14,047 bases of DNA from positions 1 to 14,047 of the forward strand of contig JAGCMR010000215.1 in assembly GCA_017646305.1 (NCBI GenBank). Reading direction: 5' to 3'. A program made the position numbers and the translations under genes. Below, one piece after another: positions 7,160 through 12,396 of this stretch (position 1 is its first letter; each line of letters starts with the position of its first letter). The DNA comes from Spirochaetaceae bacterium (GTDB lineage: Bacteria > Spirochaetota > Spirochaetia > Treponematales > Treponemataceae). The notes below the pieces were generated by a model. That model saw nothing but the letters and a program-made list of their open reading frames with translations, made no database searches and was not told the DNA's origin.

Positions 7160-7603
7160 TTATAACCAGAATTTCAAGGTAGCTGGAAACATAAAACCTT
7201 TCAGTTCGAGGAATCTGATTGCTATTTTAAGGATTATTGGGATAAGTATCAAGAGGATACACACAATTAATATACGTGTTAAAATCCTGTTTTTCGTAGC
7301 TTCTTGAGCTGACATATTTTTGTAATGCTCCATATCTTTGTAACAGGAATTGAACTTCACTAAAGTATCGTTCCAAGTAGATTGAAAGCTCATCAAGCGA
7401 GCTTGATAGGCTTCCCGCTCTTTGGCTGAGGTCTGCTGTAATAGTGTCAATTGTGCTTCCATAACTTTCAATTGCTCCCTGGATTCTGCCAATTTCGATT
7501 GAATGTTGTGTTCCAATATTTGGAACTGATTGGGGGCTAGTTGTTCTGCATGACATGCCGAACACAAAACTATAAAGGCAAAAAACAATGAACGCAAATA
7601 CAT
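7160..7603 (-). CDS. Unimolecular-spanin-like membrane protein, 147 residues
   Basis: The N-terminus is a typical export signal (MYLRSLFFAFIVLCSACHAEQ) with a possible, non-ideal lipobox at CSAC. A long charged stretch of likely coiled coil follows (about 25-110, rich in Glu, Gln and Leu). It ends with one strong membrane helix near residues 112-130 (ILIVCILLILIPIILKIAI). Outer-membrane anchor, periplasmic coil and inner-membrane C-terminus is the layout of u-spanins such as phage T1 gp11, which fuse the two membranes at lysis. It starts 4 bases after the stop of the upstream membrane protein, with AAAGGA as binding site. A 139-codon gene overlaps most of it in another frame. The spanin call rests on layout and position, not on recognised homology. 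Confidence 0.7.
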   Translation of the reverse strand: MYLRSLFFAFIVLCSACHAEQLAPNQFQILEHNIQSKLAESREQLKVMEAQLTLLQQTSAKEREAYQARLMSFQSTWNDTLVKFNSCYKDMEHYKNMSAQEATKNRILTRILIVCILLILIPIILKIAIRFLELKGFMFPATLKFWL

Positions 7604-7646
7604 AGGCTAAATCCTTTCCAATCTTCCGAATTTTGAGACTGTCCAT
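7227..7646 (-). CDS. Overlapping-frame membrane protein, 139 residues, possible spanin partner
   Basis: This ORF lies in a different frame from its neighbours. It overlaps the end of the 236-residue gene by 40 bases and then almost all of the 147-residue gene. I chose the ATG at 7646 because GGAGGG stands 6 bases upstream; the frame is open further up but without signals. The protein begins with a basic patch (MDSLKIRKIGKD), then one membrane helix (about 13-32, AYVFAFIVFCLYSFVFG) with Cys33 straight after, then a long region with coiled-coil character (GRIQGAIESYGSTIDTITADL onward to about 110). N-terminal anchor plus periplasmic coil is the i-spanin layout. Rz/Rz1 gene pairs overlap in two frames like this. 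It could be a chance frame, but the start signal and ordered layout argue against that. Confidence 0.5.
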   Translation of the reverse strand: MDSLKIRKIGKDLAYVFAFIVFCLYSFVFGMSCRTTSPQSVPNIGTQHSIEIGRIQGAIESYGSTIDTITADLSQRAGSLSSSLDELSIYLERYFSEVQFLLQRYGALQKYVSSRSYEKQDFNTYINCVYPLDTYPNNP

Positions 7647-8317
7647 CCCATACCCTCCATGTAAGCAGTGTTTTTCTCCAAGCATTTCTTGAAGATGTCT
7701 TTCCAATGTTGACTTTGGGAACCCTCTATGGCTTCCTCGTAGATTTTGATTTTTTTGAAACAGGCTCTTGCGGTAATGTCTCTTGCAAGAGCTATCCACT
7801 CTGGGAAAAATGAAGCGTTTTTTTCTGGTGAGAGGTCAGAGAGAGATTCTTGAGCAGGGCAAGCATTGGGCAAGCCTAGCACTGAAAAATCTTTGTATGA
7901 CTTAAATATGGAGCGGTTGAGCTTTGCTAAAAGCTCTTCTTCGTGCTCCTTTACCAGTTTTGGTGCAATATGATTTAGAAGTATCATTGTTTGAAGTGGT
8001 GTAACCACTGCTGCGAGGATAGCGGACACCGCACAGGAGCAGGAGACTTTGCTTTGCAGTGCAATTTTTGCGCTGTATTCCTCTGTCATTTCCCACAAGT
8101 TTTCCTTGTTTTCGATGTCCACTTCTTCGATTCTGGTAGCGGTGATGTGGTTTAGGGTGAGATTTTGCTGTTCTAGCTGAATAGGCCCAATTTTTTTGAT
8201 ACCTATTTCTTTGATAGCTTTGGGGAGCATACGCAAAACCACAATGACGAGCACGACAAGCAGGAAGACTACAGCAGGGCTGATGTTAGAGATTATAAGT
8301 TCAAATTGTTCACTCAC
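7607..8317 (-). CDS. Membrane protein of the lysis cluster, 236 residues
   Basis: I chose the GTG at 8317 because AAAGGAGA stands 7 bases upstream. One clear membrane helix lies near residues 11-30 (ISPAVVFLLVVLVIVVLRML), followed by a basic stretch (PKAIKEIGIKKIG). A second, weaker hydrophobic segment with cysteines lies near 92-115 (SCSCAVSAILAAVVTPLQTM). The rest is charged and helical, probably in the cytoplasm. It is the first gene after the terminator at 8391 and directly precedes the spanin-like genes, so a holin-like or lysis-timing role is suggested. It is long for a holin, and I know no matching family, so a superinfection or membrane-assembly protein is also possible. Confidence 0.75.
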   Translation of the reverse strand: MSEQFELIISNISPAVVFLLVVLVIVVLRMLPKAIKEIGIKKIGPIQLEQQNLTLNHITATRIEEVDIENKENLWEMTEEYSAKIALQSKVSCSCAVSAILAAVVTPLQTMILLNHIAPKLVKEHEEELLAKLNRSIFKSYKDFSVLGLPNACPAQESLSDLSPEKNASFFPEWIALARDITARACFKKIKIYEEAIEGSQSQHWKDIFKKCLEKNTAYMEGMGWTVSKFGRLERI

Positions 8318-8338
8318 GACAAATTCTCCTTTGAAAAC

Positions 8339-8367
8339 AAAATACACGTGGGATAAAAAAAAGGCAA
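8339..8367 (-). promoter_or_regulatory. Possible weak promoter of the lysis cluster
   Basis: TTGCCT (8367-8362), a 17-base spacer and TATTTT (8344-8339), with 4 of 6 matches in each box. It overlaps the T tract of the preceding terminator and lies about 22 bases before the GTG start. The alternative is read-through from the strong promoter at 9158. Confidence 0.3.
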
Positions 8368-8391
8368 GCACCTTTGTAAGAAGTGCTTGCC
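8355..8391 (-). terminator. Rho-independent terminator after the 204-residue gene
   Basis: GGCAAGCAC (8363-8371) pairs with GTGCTTGCC (8383-8391), a 9-bp stem, followed on the minus strand by T8 (8362-8355). It ends the unit made of the strong promoter at 9158 and the 204-residue gene. Confidence 0.92.
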
Positions 8392-8428
8392 ATGCTTGGT
8401 CAGGATTGAGAACGGCCTTAAATAACCA

Positions 8429-9043
8429 TCAAGCGGGGATTACTTCCTGATGACGAGACAGGGAGCCAACCTTGGCACTGCCACGATAGTCAATGGCGTA
8501 GATGTACACATTGAAGGGGTCAGTACCAGTAACACCAGTAGAAATAGTTTCACTGGCAGTAGTGTTATCCACTACCTTTACCCATGCCTGCTGTACCTTG
8601 GTGGATACAGCAACGATAACAATTTTTGCCTTCTGGGTAACATTTGAGCCAGTAATTTCTACCAGTGGAATGGTGAGTTCTCCGTTTGCCTGAGAACCAC
8701 TTGCTGCAGCACCGCCTGGGGTGGGGAGACCACCACGAGAAATTACCAAGTCGCCAGCTTCAAAGGTGCCATCCATAATCTGCTGCTTGTTCATCTTGAT
8801 GATAGCGTTTCTCACACTCATTCCACGAGTGTTGAGGGCAGACACAGTTTTAATCTGGTCAGAAAACAGAGATACAAACTTGGACATATCTCTGAACACA
8901 GTCCGCACAGTCTGCTGTGCCTGGGTGTTAGGGTTTGAAGGAATGGTGAGAACACGTACAGTATTCTTATCCTTCCACTTTGCTCCAACGGTCTCACCGA
9001 CCTTTCCATAATAAGCAGCTTTCAAAAGATTGAGCTTTCCCAT
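8429..9043 (-). CDS. 204-residue DUF6266-like protein, candidate major structural protein
   Basis: It has the clearest copy of the shared module: LLKAAYYGKVGETVGAKWKD, then PSNPNTQAQQTVRTVF. The rest has Gly/Ala/Ser-rich turns (LPTPGGAAASGSQ) and Val/Thr-rich strands (KAKIVIVAVSTKVQQAWVKVV), with no cysteine, signal peptide or membrane helix. It is the only paralogue with a promoter, leader and strong terminator all to itself, and its AAAGGAG site is good. A single-gene, strongly driven unit is what one expects for a protein made in large amounts, so this is my candidate for the main coat or surface-layer subunit. That role is inferred; DUF6266 has no established function that I know of. Confidence 0.85.
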   Translation of the reverse strand: MGKLNLLKAAYYGKVGETVGAKWKDKNTVRVLTIPSNPNTQAQQTVRTVFRDMSKFVSLFSDQIKTVSALNTRGMSVRNAIIKMNKQQIMDGTFEAGDLVISRGGLPTPGGAAASGSQANGELTIPLVEITGSNVTQKAKIVIVAVSTKVQQAWVKVVDNTTASETISTGVTGTDPFNVYIYAIDYRGSAKVGSLSRHQEVIPA

Positions 9044-9129
9044 GATGTTTTCTCCTTTGCCCTAAGTCGGGCTTCGACAAGATATAGGCTTAGATTCAAA
9101 AACTAAGACTTTGAAGATTTACTATAGAG

Positions 9130-9158
9130 TGTATACTTTTTTATACAGTTTTTGTCAA
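9130..9158 (-). promoter_or_regulatory. Strong promoter of the 204-residue gene with internal dyad
   Basis: TTGACA (9158-9153), a 17-base spacer and TATACA (9135-9130). The inverted repeat TGTATA-AAAAAG-TATACA (9147-9130) fills the spacer and the -10 box, so a regulator could bind there. The -35 begins 4 bases past the stop codon of the upstream gene. The leader to ATG 9043 is about 80 bases and contains a small stem (GTCG/CGAC). Confidence 0.75.
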
Positions 9159-9161
9159 GGA

Positions 9162-9782
9162 TTAAGGGGCCCAGATATAAAGTGGATGAGCTGATGGACT
9201 TTGAAAAGTCCATTTTTCGTTTTCCAGAACAAGAAGGATTGCAGATAGATAAAGCTGATGTTCCACTACACCCGCTAGCTGTATGTTTATTTCGTTGTTG
9301 GAGTATGGGAAAAAGTGCACTGCGAAAACTTGCCCTACTTCGTTGTGGATGAAGAAAAACATTGTACATGTTTTTGATGGAGGTAAAACAACCGATTGGG
9401 ATACAGTGAAGTTTGCAGTAAATGAAAATTCATTGTATGAAAGGTTGTTTATTGAATAGGGCAAAACCTGTGGAGCCACATTTTTTATACCGTCCCAGGG
9501 AAATTGTTGGCCTTTTATCCAATCTTTCCAGAAGCTTTCCAACTTGGGGATTAAGTCCGCTTTTTTGACTTTTTGAAGGATGGTGTCTTGAAGTGCGGGG
9601 GCTACTTTGCAGGATAGGCGATGTAGACAGGTGAAAGCCCTACATGCGTTATTTGATTTTTCGCCATTGTGGCATTTTGAGTATTTTTTGAGTTTTACCA
9701 CGTTTTGGCCTTTGAGCCTTTGGCCAGTGACTGCCCCAAGGGAGCCTGTAAAAGATGCTTGTAAAAAATGTTGTTTTGCCAT
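9162..9782 (-). CDS. 206-residue divergent DUF6266-like protein
   Basis: The ATG at 9782 has AAAGGAGA upstream. It begins MAKQHFLQASFTGSLGAVTG then QRLKGQNVVKLKKY, the same module as the other three. The following PNTPAQQ region is replaced by a Cys/Lys-rich stretch (KCHNGEKSNNACRAFTCLHRLSC), giving four cysteines within 23 residues. The later part is beta-rich (FSFTANFTVSQSVVLPPSKTCTMFFFIHNEV). It is the first minus-strand gene next to the putative origin. A TACAAT hexamer (9848-9843) may be its -10, without a good -35. It has diverged most, so it may have a specialised role such as a minor or end-located structural protein. Confidence 0.75.
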   Translation of the reverse strand: MAKQHFLQASFTGSLGAVTGQRLKGQNVVKLKKYSKCHNGEKSNNACRAFTCLHRLSCKVAPALQDTILQKVKKADLIPKLESFWKDWIKGQQFPWDGIKNVAPQVLPYSINNLSYNEFSFTANFTVSQSVVLPPSKTCTMFFFIHNEVGQVFAVHFFPYSNNEINIQLAGVVEHQLYLSAILLVLENEKWTFQSPSAHPLYIWAP

Positions 9783-9907
9783 TGTGAATTCTCCTTTTGT
9801 TTTTTCTGGCAGAAAAAATGCTTTGCTGAATAAGCTATGATTATTGTACCCCATAATTGGCTGGCCTTGCCAGACAATGTTTTGGCTGATGGTGGCCTGA
9901 ATATCTT

Positions 9908-10011
9908 CACCACTCCGCTTCGCTACGTTGGGGGTTTGGTTTGGGATTTCCTACCCCCTCACCTCACGGTGAAACCCCCTACGGAAATCCCCCAGAGGGG
10001 CCCCCTTTTTT
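9908..10011. repeat. GC-rich direct repeat, copy 1
   Basis: About 104 bases repeated almost perfectly at 10096-10199, a 188-base offset. Inside it GGGATTTCC pairs with GGAAATCCC, CACC pairs with GGTG around TCAC, and GGGGCCCC is a palindrome near its right end, just before a T run. It begins CACCACTCCGCTTCGCTACG. Upstream, GAATAT-TTC also recurs with one change and a one-base indel. Its two copies may be Rep-binding or nicking structures. Confidence 0.9.
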
Positions 10012-10095
10012 GATTTTTTATTTTGTTACATGTTTATATTTGAAAATTAGCTGTACCATTGTTGAATTATAAGAAATATTTTTTTGAATATTTTC

Positions 10096-10199
10096 CACCA
10101 CTCCGCTTCGCTACGTTGGGGGTTTGGTTTGGGATTTCCTACCCCCTCACCTCACGGTGAAACCCCCTACGGAAATCCCCCAGAGGGGCCCCCTTTTTT
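10096..10199. repeat. GC-rich direct repeat, copy 2
   Basis: Second copy of the 9908-10011 unit in the same orientation, separated from it by 84 AT-rich bases. The same internal stems are kept. After GGGGCCCCC both copies run into T6-T7 followed by similar T-rich sequence before they diverge. Confidence 0.9.
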
Positions 10200-10287
10200 T
10201 ACTTTTTTATTTTTTTAGAACAATATGTATATTTTGGTTAATTTTTTATTTTTTGAAAACAGAGTTTTCTTTTTAACTTTGGATTAC

Positions 10288-10364
10288 CTTGGCTTTGCCA
10301 AGAAAGAGGACAAGGAGCGGTGGTGACTGAAGCGAACACCGCAGGACTACCCCCTAGGGGGTAG
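10288..10364. other. Cluster of hairpins beside the right inverted-repeat arm
   Basis: Three separate structures in 77 bases: CTTGG-CTTTG-CCAAG (10288-10302), GCGGTG (10317-10322) pairing with CACCGC (10337-10342), and the perfect 18-base palindrome CTACCCCCTAGGGGGTAG (10347-10364). The segment to 10435 is clearly less AT-rich than the sequence before it. It could be part of the origin, such as a single-strand initiation site, or a small structured RNA. No family is recognised. Confidence 0.5.
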
Positions 10365-10435
10365 TACAAGGTGCAGAGCGATGGAACCGCCCGACGCAGG
10401 CCGAAAACGTTCTTGGGAAGCTAGCGGTATGACAC

Positions 10436-10696
10436 AGGGGCTTTTCTTTCCTGCCCTAAGAGTATGATCACGGTAGAATAAAAAGCAAAAAAAACACAAA
10501 AAAAACATACAAATGCTGCAAAACCAGTAGCTTTTTTTGCAAAAAATGCGATGCTCCGATGCCCATGTGTGGGCTTTGTAGGAGGTGTTTTTATGGTACA
10601 GGTTTTGGGCCGTGTTGTGCGGGTGTTGGGCAAGGCTCTTTTGTGGGCTTGCAATGTACGTGGTTCCCGCCATTGGGTATAGTCTTTGGCCTAGGT
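10436..10696. repeat. Right arm of 261-bp inverted repeat
   Basis: Reverse complement of 1-261. The outer 138 bases look identical, including the 29-codon gene. The two divergent patches fall at about 10469-10482 and 10551-10558. It ends at 10696, between the stop of the 29-codon gene and the ribosome binding site of the next gene. Confidence 0.95.
10593..10682 (+). CDS. 29-residue basic peptide, right-arm copy
   Basis: Same peptide as the minus-strand copy at 15-104, with the same AGGAGG site 7 bases before ATG and the same upstream hairpin (GCCCA/TGGGC). Here the peptide opens a plus-strand series of small genes, the next starting 37 bases after its stop. In this arm a TAGAAT hexamer in the inner divergent patch could serve as a -10 box; the left arm has a different sequence there. 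Keeping both copies identical may reflect gene conversion between the arms rather than selection on the peptide. Confidence 0.6.
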   Translation: MVQVLGRVVRVLGKALLWACNVRGSRHWV

Positions 10697-10718
10697 TTTG
10701 CATACAGGAGGTATTTAT

Positions 10719-11024
10719 ATGCAAGAGTCTATTTTTATTTACACCGCAGGCGGTTTGGTTGTGTCTTCCTATACTGGTACAGGCACAGAGTTTAACAATG
10801 TATCCGCAGGGCTTGCCAAGGTTTGGCAAATGGTAAGCCAAGATATTGCGGGTTCTGCCCAGGAGTTGTCCAACCTTATGTACAATAGTACTACAGGTTC
10901 TCTTACTGCCGTGCTTTCTAACGGCTCATCTTATGACATTTGTGGGGCTAGGTTCCATGGAGAAATTTCTTCTTACGATGCAGGCACTCAGTTATCAGAG
11001 AAAATACGCAAGCAGTCTATATAG
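10719..11024 (+). CDS. Hypothetical protein, 101 residues
   Basis: The ATG at 10719 is fixed by AGGAGG 7 bases upstream. The sequence (MQESIFIYTAGGLVVSSYTGTG...) is rich in Ser, Gly, Thr and Ala, with a neutral middle (AGLAKVWQMVSQDIAGSAQEL) and no cysteine pattern, long hydrophobic helix or known motif. It is the first gene outside the right arm, and a strong stem-loop (11043-11070) follows it. The composition is typical of small structural or surface-exposed proteins. Family not recognised. Confidence 0.72.
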   Translation: MQESIFIYTAGGLVVSSYTGTGTEFNNVSAGLAKVWQMVSQDIAGSAQELSNLMYNSTTGSLTAVLSNGSSYDICGARFHGEISSYDAGTQLSEKIRKQSI

Positions 11025-11042
11025 TTGCTAGTTTTTTGCAGG

Positions 11043-11079
11043 TTGTGGAAAAGTTATAGCTTTTCCACAAGTTTTCCAC
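11043..11079 (+). terminator. Terminator-like stem-loop with TTTTCCAC repeats
   Basis: TTGTGGAAAAG (11043-11053) pairs perfectly with CTTTTCCACAA (11060-11070) around TTATAG. A third GTTTTCCAC follows (11071-11079) and then T5. It probably ends or attenuates the first plus-strand gene. TTTTCCACA is also one base-class away from the DnaA box TTATCCACA, so a DnaA-binding role is possible but weaker. Confidence 0.6.
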
Positions 11080-11103
11080 TTTTTAAACCACGGAGGAATT
11101 CTA

Positions 11104-11409
11104 ATGGCTTTACAAATTATCAGAGCCACAGGCTCAGAGGTAACTTTTTGTAACGTAGAAGACTTTAACCGCCAAAAGTCCGCAATGGCGGTAATTTTGC
11201 AAAAATACATAAAGTATTTTCAGGATTTCTGGAACCCAGAATATCCCACACTCACACACCTAGAATATTGCCCAGACGCTTGTAATCTCTCACTTTATTC
11301 TGACGAGCTAGAAATAGCAGGTTTTGTGTTACCAGAGAATCTTATTAACAACCTAGAAACGGAATGCAGAAGCATTCTTGTTAAACTTTTAAAAGGAGAA
11401 TTGCTTTAG
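11104..11409 (+). CDS. Hypothetical protein, 101 residues
   Basis: The ATG has GGAGGAATTCTA upstream, a good site. The protein (MALQIIRATGSEVTFCNVEDFN...) has a helical middle with many aromatics (AVILQKYIKYFQDFWNPEY), three scattered cysteines and an amphipathic C-terminal helix (LINNLETECRSILVKLLKGELL). There is no membrane segment. It stands alone between two hairpin-bearing gaps. Function unknown; size and setting suit an accessory or anti-host protein of a phage or plasmid, but nothing specific supports this. Confidence 0.72.
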   Translation: MALQIIRATGSEVTFCNVEDFNRQKSAMAVILQKYIKYFQDFWNPEYPTLTHLEYCPDACNLSLYSDELEIAGFVLPENLINNLETECRSILVKLLKGELL

Positions 11410-11496
11410 CAATTCCCTACCAGTGTAGGCTGTGTGCTTTTGCCCACGGCCTGCCGTTGGTTTGTGTTTGCAAAAAAAATGCAGGAAACTTTTTCC

Positions 11497-11549
11497 CGCT
11501 TTTTGCGGTAAAAGTTTTGTTTTCAAAACCTGCAATTATGCGGGTTTTT
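11497..11549 (+). terminator. Two hairpins, the second terminator-like, before the 131-residue gene
   Basis: CCGC-TTTTT-GCGG comes first. Then AAAACCTGCA (11525-11534) pairs with TGCGGGTTTT (11539-11548) around ATTA with one G-T pair, followed by a T-rich run. It lies only about 15 bases before the next ribosome binding site, so attenuation of downstream genes is possible. Confidence 0.55.
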
Positions 11550-11575
11550 ACTTTTTTATTTTTGGAGGTTGCACC

Positions 11576-11971
11576 ATGTGTAAATTAAAACCCACTATTA
11601 CCTTTACGGCATCCGCTGCCGAAAGTGCCGTACGCTTGCGACATTGCGGAATTTCTTTGTCCGTGCCAGAACTAAAAGCCATTGCAAAATCTTTGCAAGA
11701 TTTTATCTTAACTTTCCCGCCAGAGGTTCAAGACTCCCTTACCGTAACGGTAATTCCTGCTACAAAATCAATTCTTGTACAAGATTCCATCGGCAGAGTG
11801 TTTCACGTAAAACATTCCATGCGTCGTATAAAGGTTGTAAAAATGTTGGCCAGTGTTATCCGTTTTGCGTCATTGCGTCATATGGTTGCAAAGCGTCCTT
11901 TTGACGCAATCCCCGCAGGTAGTCTTGCCCAAGCACTAAAGGAGGGTGTAAAAGAATGCAAAAAAAAGTAG
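11576..11971 (+). CDS. Hypothetical basic protein, 131 residues
   Basis: The ATG at 11576 follows TTGGAGG. The N-terminal half (MCKLKPTITFTASAAESAVR...) is neutral; the C-terminal half is strongly basic (FHVKHSMRRIKVVKMLASVI, later EGVKECKKK), which suggests nucleic acid or membrane-surface binding. No known motif. Codons for VFHVKH contain a near-perfect parS (11799-11814). The stop overlaps the start of the next gene by 16 bases, so the two are translationally coupled. Family not recognised. Confidence 0.72.
   Translation: MCKLKPTITFTASAAESAVRLRHCGISLSVPELKAIAKSLQDFILTFPPEVQDSLTVTVIPATKSILVQDSIGRVFHVKHSMRRIKVVKMLASVIRFASLRHMVAKRPFDAIPAGSLAQALKEGVKECKKK
11799..11814. promoter_or_regulatory. 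parS-like site, one mismatch, inside a gene
   Basis: TGTTTCACGTAAAACA differs from the parS palindrome TGTTTCACGTGAAACA at one base. It lies 1.1 kb from the perfect site at 12909. A single change in one half-site usually weakens ParB binding, so it may be a secondary site or a coincidence of the codons for FHVKH. Confidence 0.4.
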
Positions 11972-12324
11972 GTTGTTTCACTATTGCCCAGTCCGCAGTA
12001 TTGGCAGACGGCTTGCCAATTTCCCGCAATAAAACGCCGTGGCACATCCAACGGCTACAAGACACCATTGTTTTTGTAAACCAGACCATGGGCCAAGGTT
12101 ACTCAGGAATCAAAGAAATTGTATGGTCAAATCGTGACAAAGTGGTTTTCGTTTCCCACTACACCGCAGGCAGTACCATGTATCATGTGTTGGCAAACCC
12201 CAAGGAATTCTTACAATTTCTACTCCCAGATGTTGTAAGGTTTTCAGTGTCCAAACATCCCACTTATGACTACTTGTCCAAGTTGCATGAGTTGGAAAAC
12301 AACCCTCCCACATATTACAGGTAG
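11956..12324 (+). CDS. Hypothetical protein, 122 residues
   Basis: The ATG lies inside the end of the previous gene, with AAGGAGG about 9 bases upstream, a normal arrangement for coupled translation. The protein (MQKKVGCFTIAQSAVLADGL...) has beta-rich stretches (DTIVFVNQTMGQGYSGIKEI and KVVFVSHYTAG) and a Pro/Tyr-rich tail (ENNPPTYYR). No membrane helix or known motif is visible. A hairpin with a U-rich tail follows at 12342-12376. Family not recognised. Confidence 0.72.
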   Translation: MQKKVGCFTIAQSAVLADGLPISRNKTPWHIQRLQDTIVFVNQTMGQGYSGIKEIVWSNRDKVVFVSHYTAGSTMYHVLANPKEFLQFLLPDVVRFSVSKHPTYDYLSKLHELENNPPTYYR

Positions 12325-12341
12325 GAACATGTCGCAATTTT

Positions 12342-12380
12342 CCCACAGTGTCGGCTTGCCGTCCCTGTGGGCCTTTTCGT
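12342..12380 (+). terminator. Terminator or attenuator between two plus-strand genes
   Basis: CCCACAG (12342-12348) pairs with CTGTGGG (12365-12371) and is followed by CCTTTTCGTTTT. It ends just before the AGGAGGT site of the next gene, so the 147-residue gene may be partly insulated or attenuated. Confidence 0.6.
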
Positions 12381-12396
12381 TTTAGGAGGTACAAAA

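Larger units (their letters stand above)
9783..10592. other. Non-coding region between divergent gene blocks, candidate replication origin
   Basis: About 800 bases without a credible gene, between minus-strand genes on the left and plus-strand genes on the right. From left to right it holds a leader with TACAAT at 9848-9843, two copies of a GC-rich ~104-base repeat (9908-10011 and 10096-10199), AT-rich runs between and after them, a hairpin series (10288-10364), and the inner part of the right inverted-repeat arm. GC-rich foldable repeats in AT-rich DNA near a HUH rep system are what an origin region would look like. The nick site itself is not identified. Confidence 0.5.

Noticed and set aside
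10262..10435. tRNA or known riboswitch
   Set aside because: No cloverleaf, no CCA end and no recognisable riboswitch core.
9783..10592. CRISPR array
   Set aside because: Only two repeat copies, about 104 bases each, with internal folds; no short regular repeats or spacers and no cas genes.
10347..10841. Minus-strand 164-codon ORF across the right arm
   Set aside because: Antisense to the 29-codon gene and to the start of the next gene, no start signal, and it runs through the hairpin cluster.
11800..11814. Treating the mismatched parS-like word as a full parS
   Set aside because: One half-site base is wrong and the word is explained by in-frame codons, so it is kept only as a possible secondary site.
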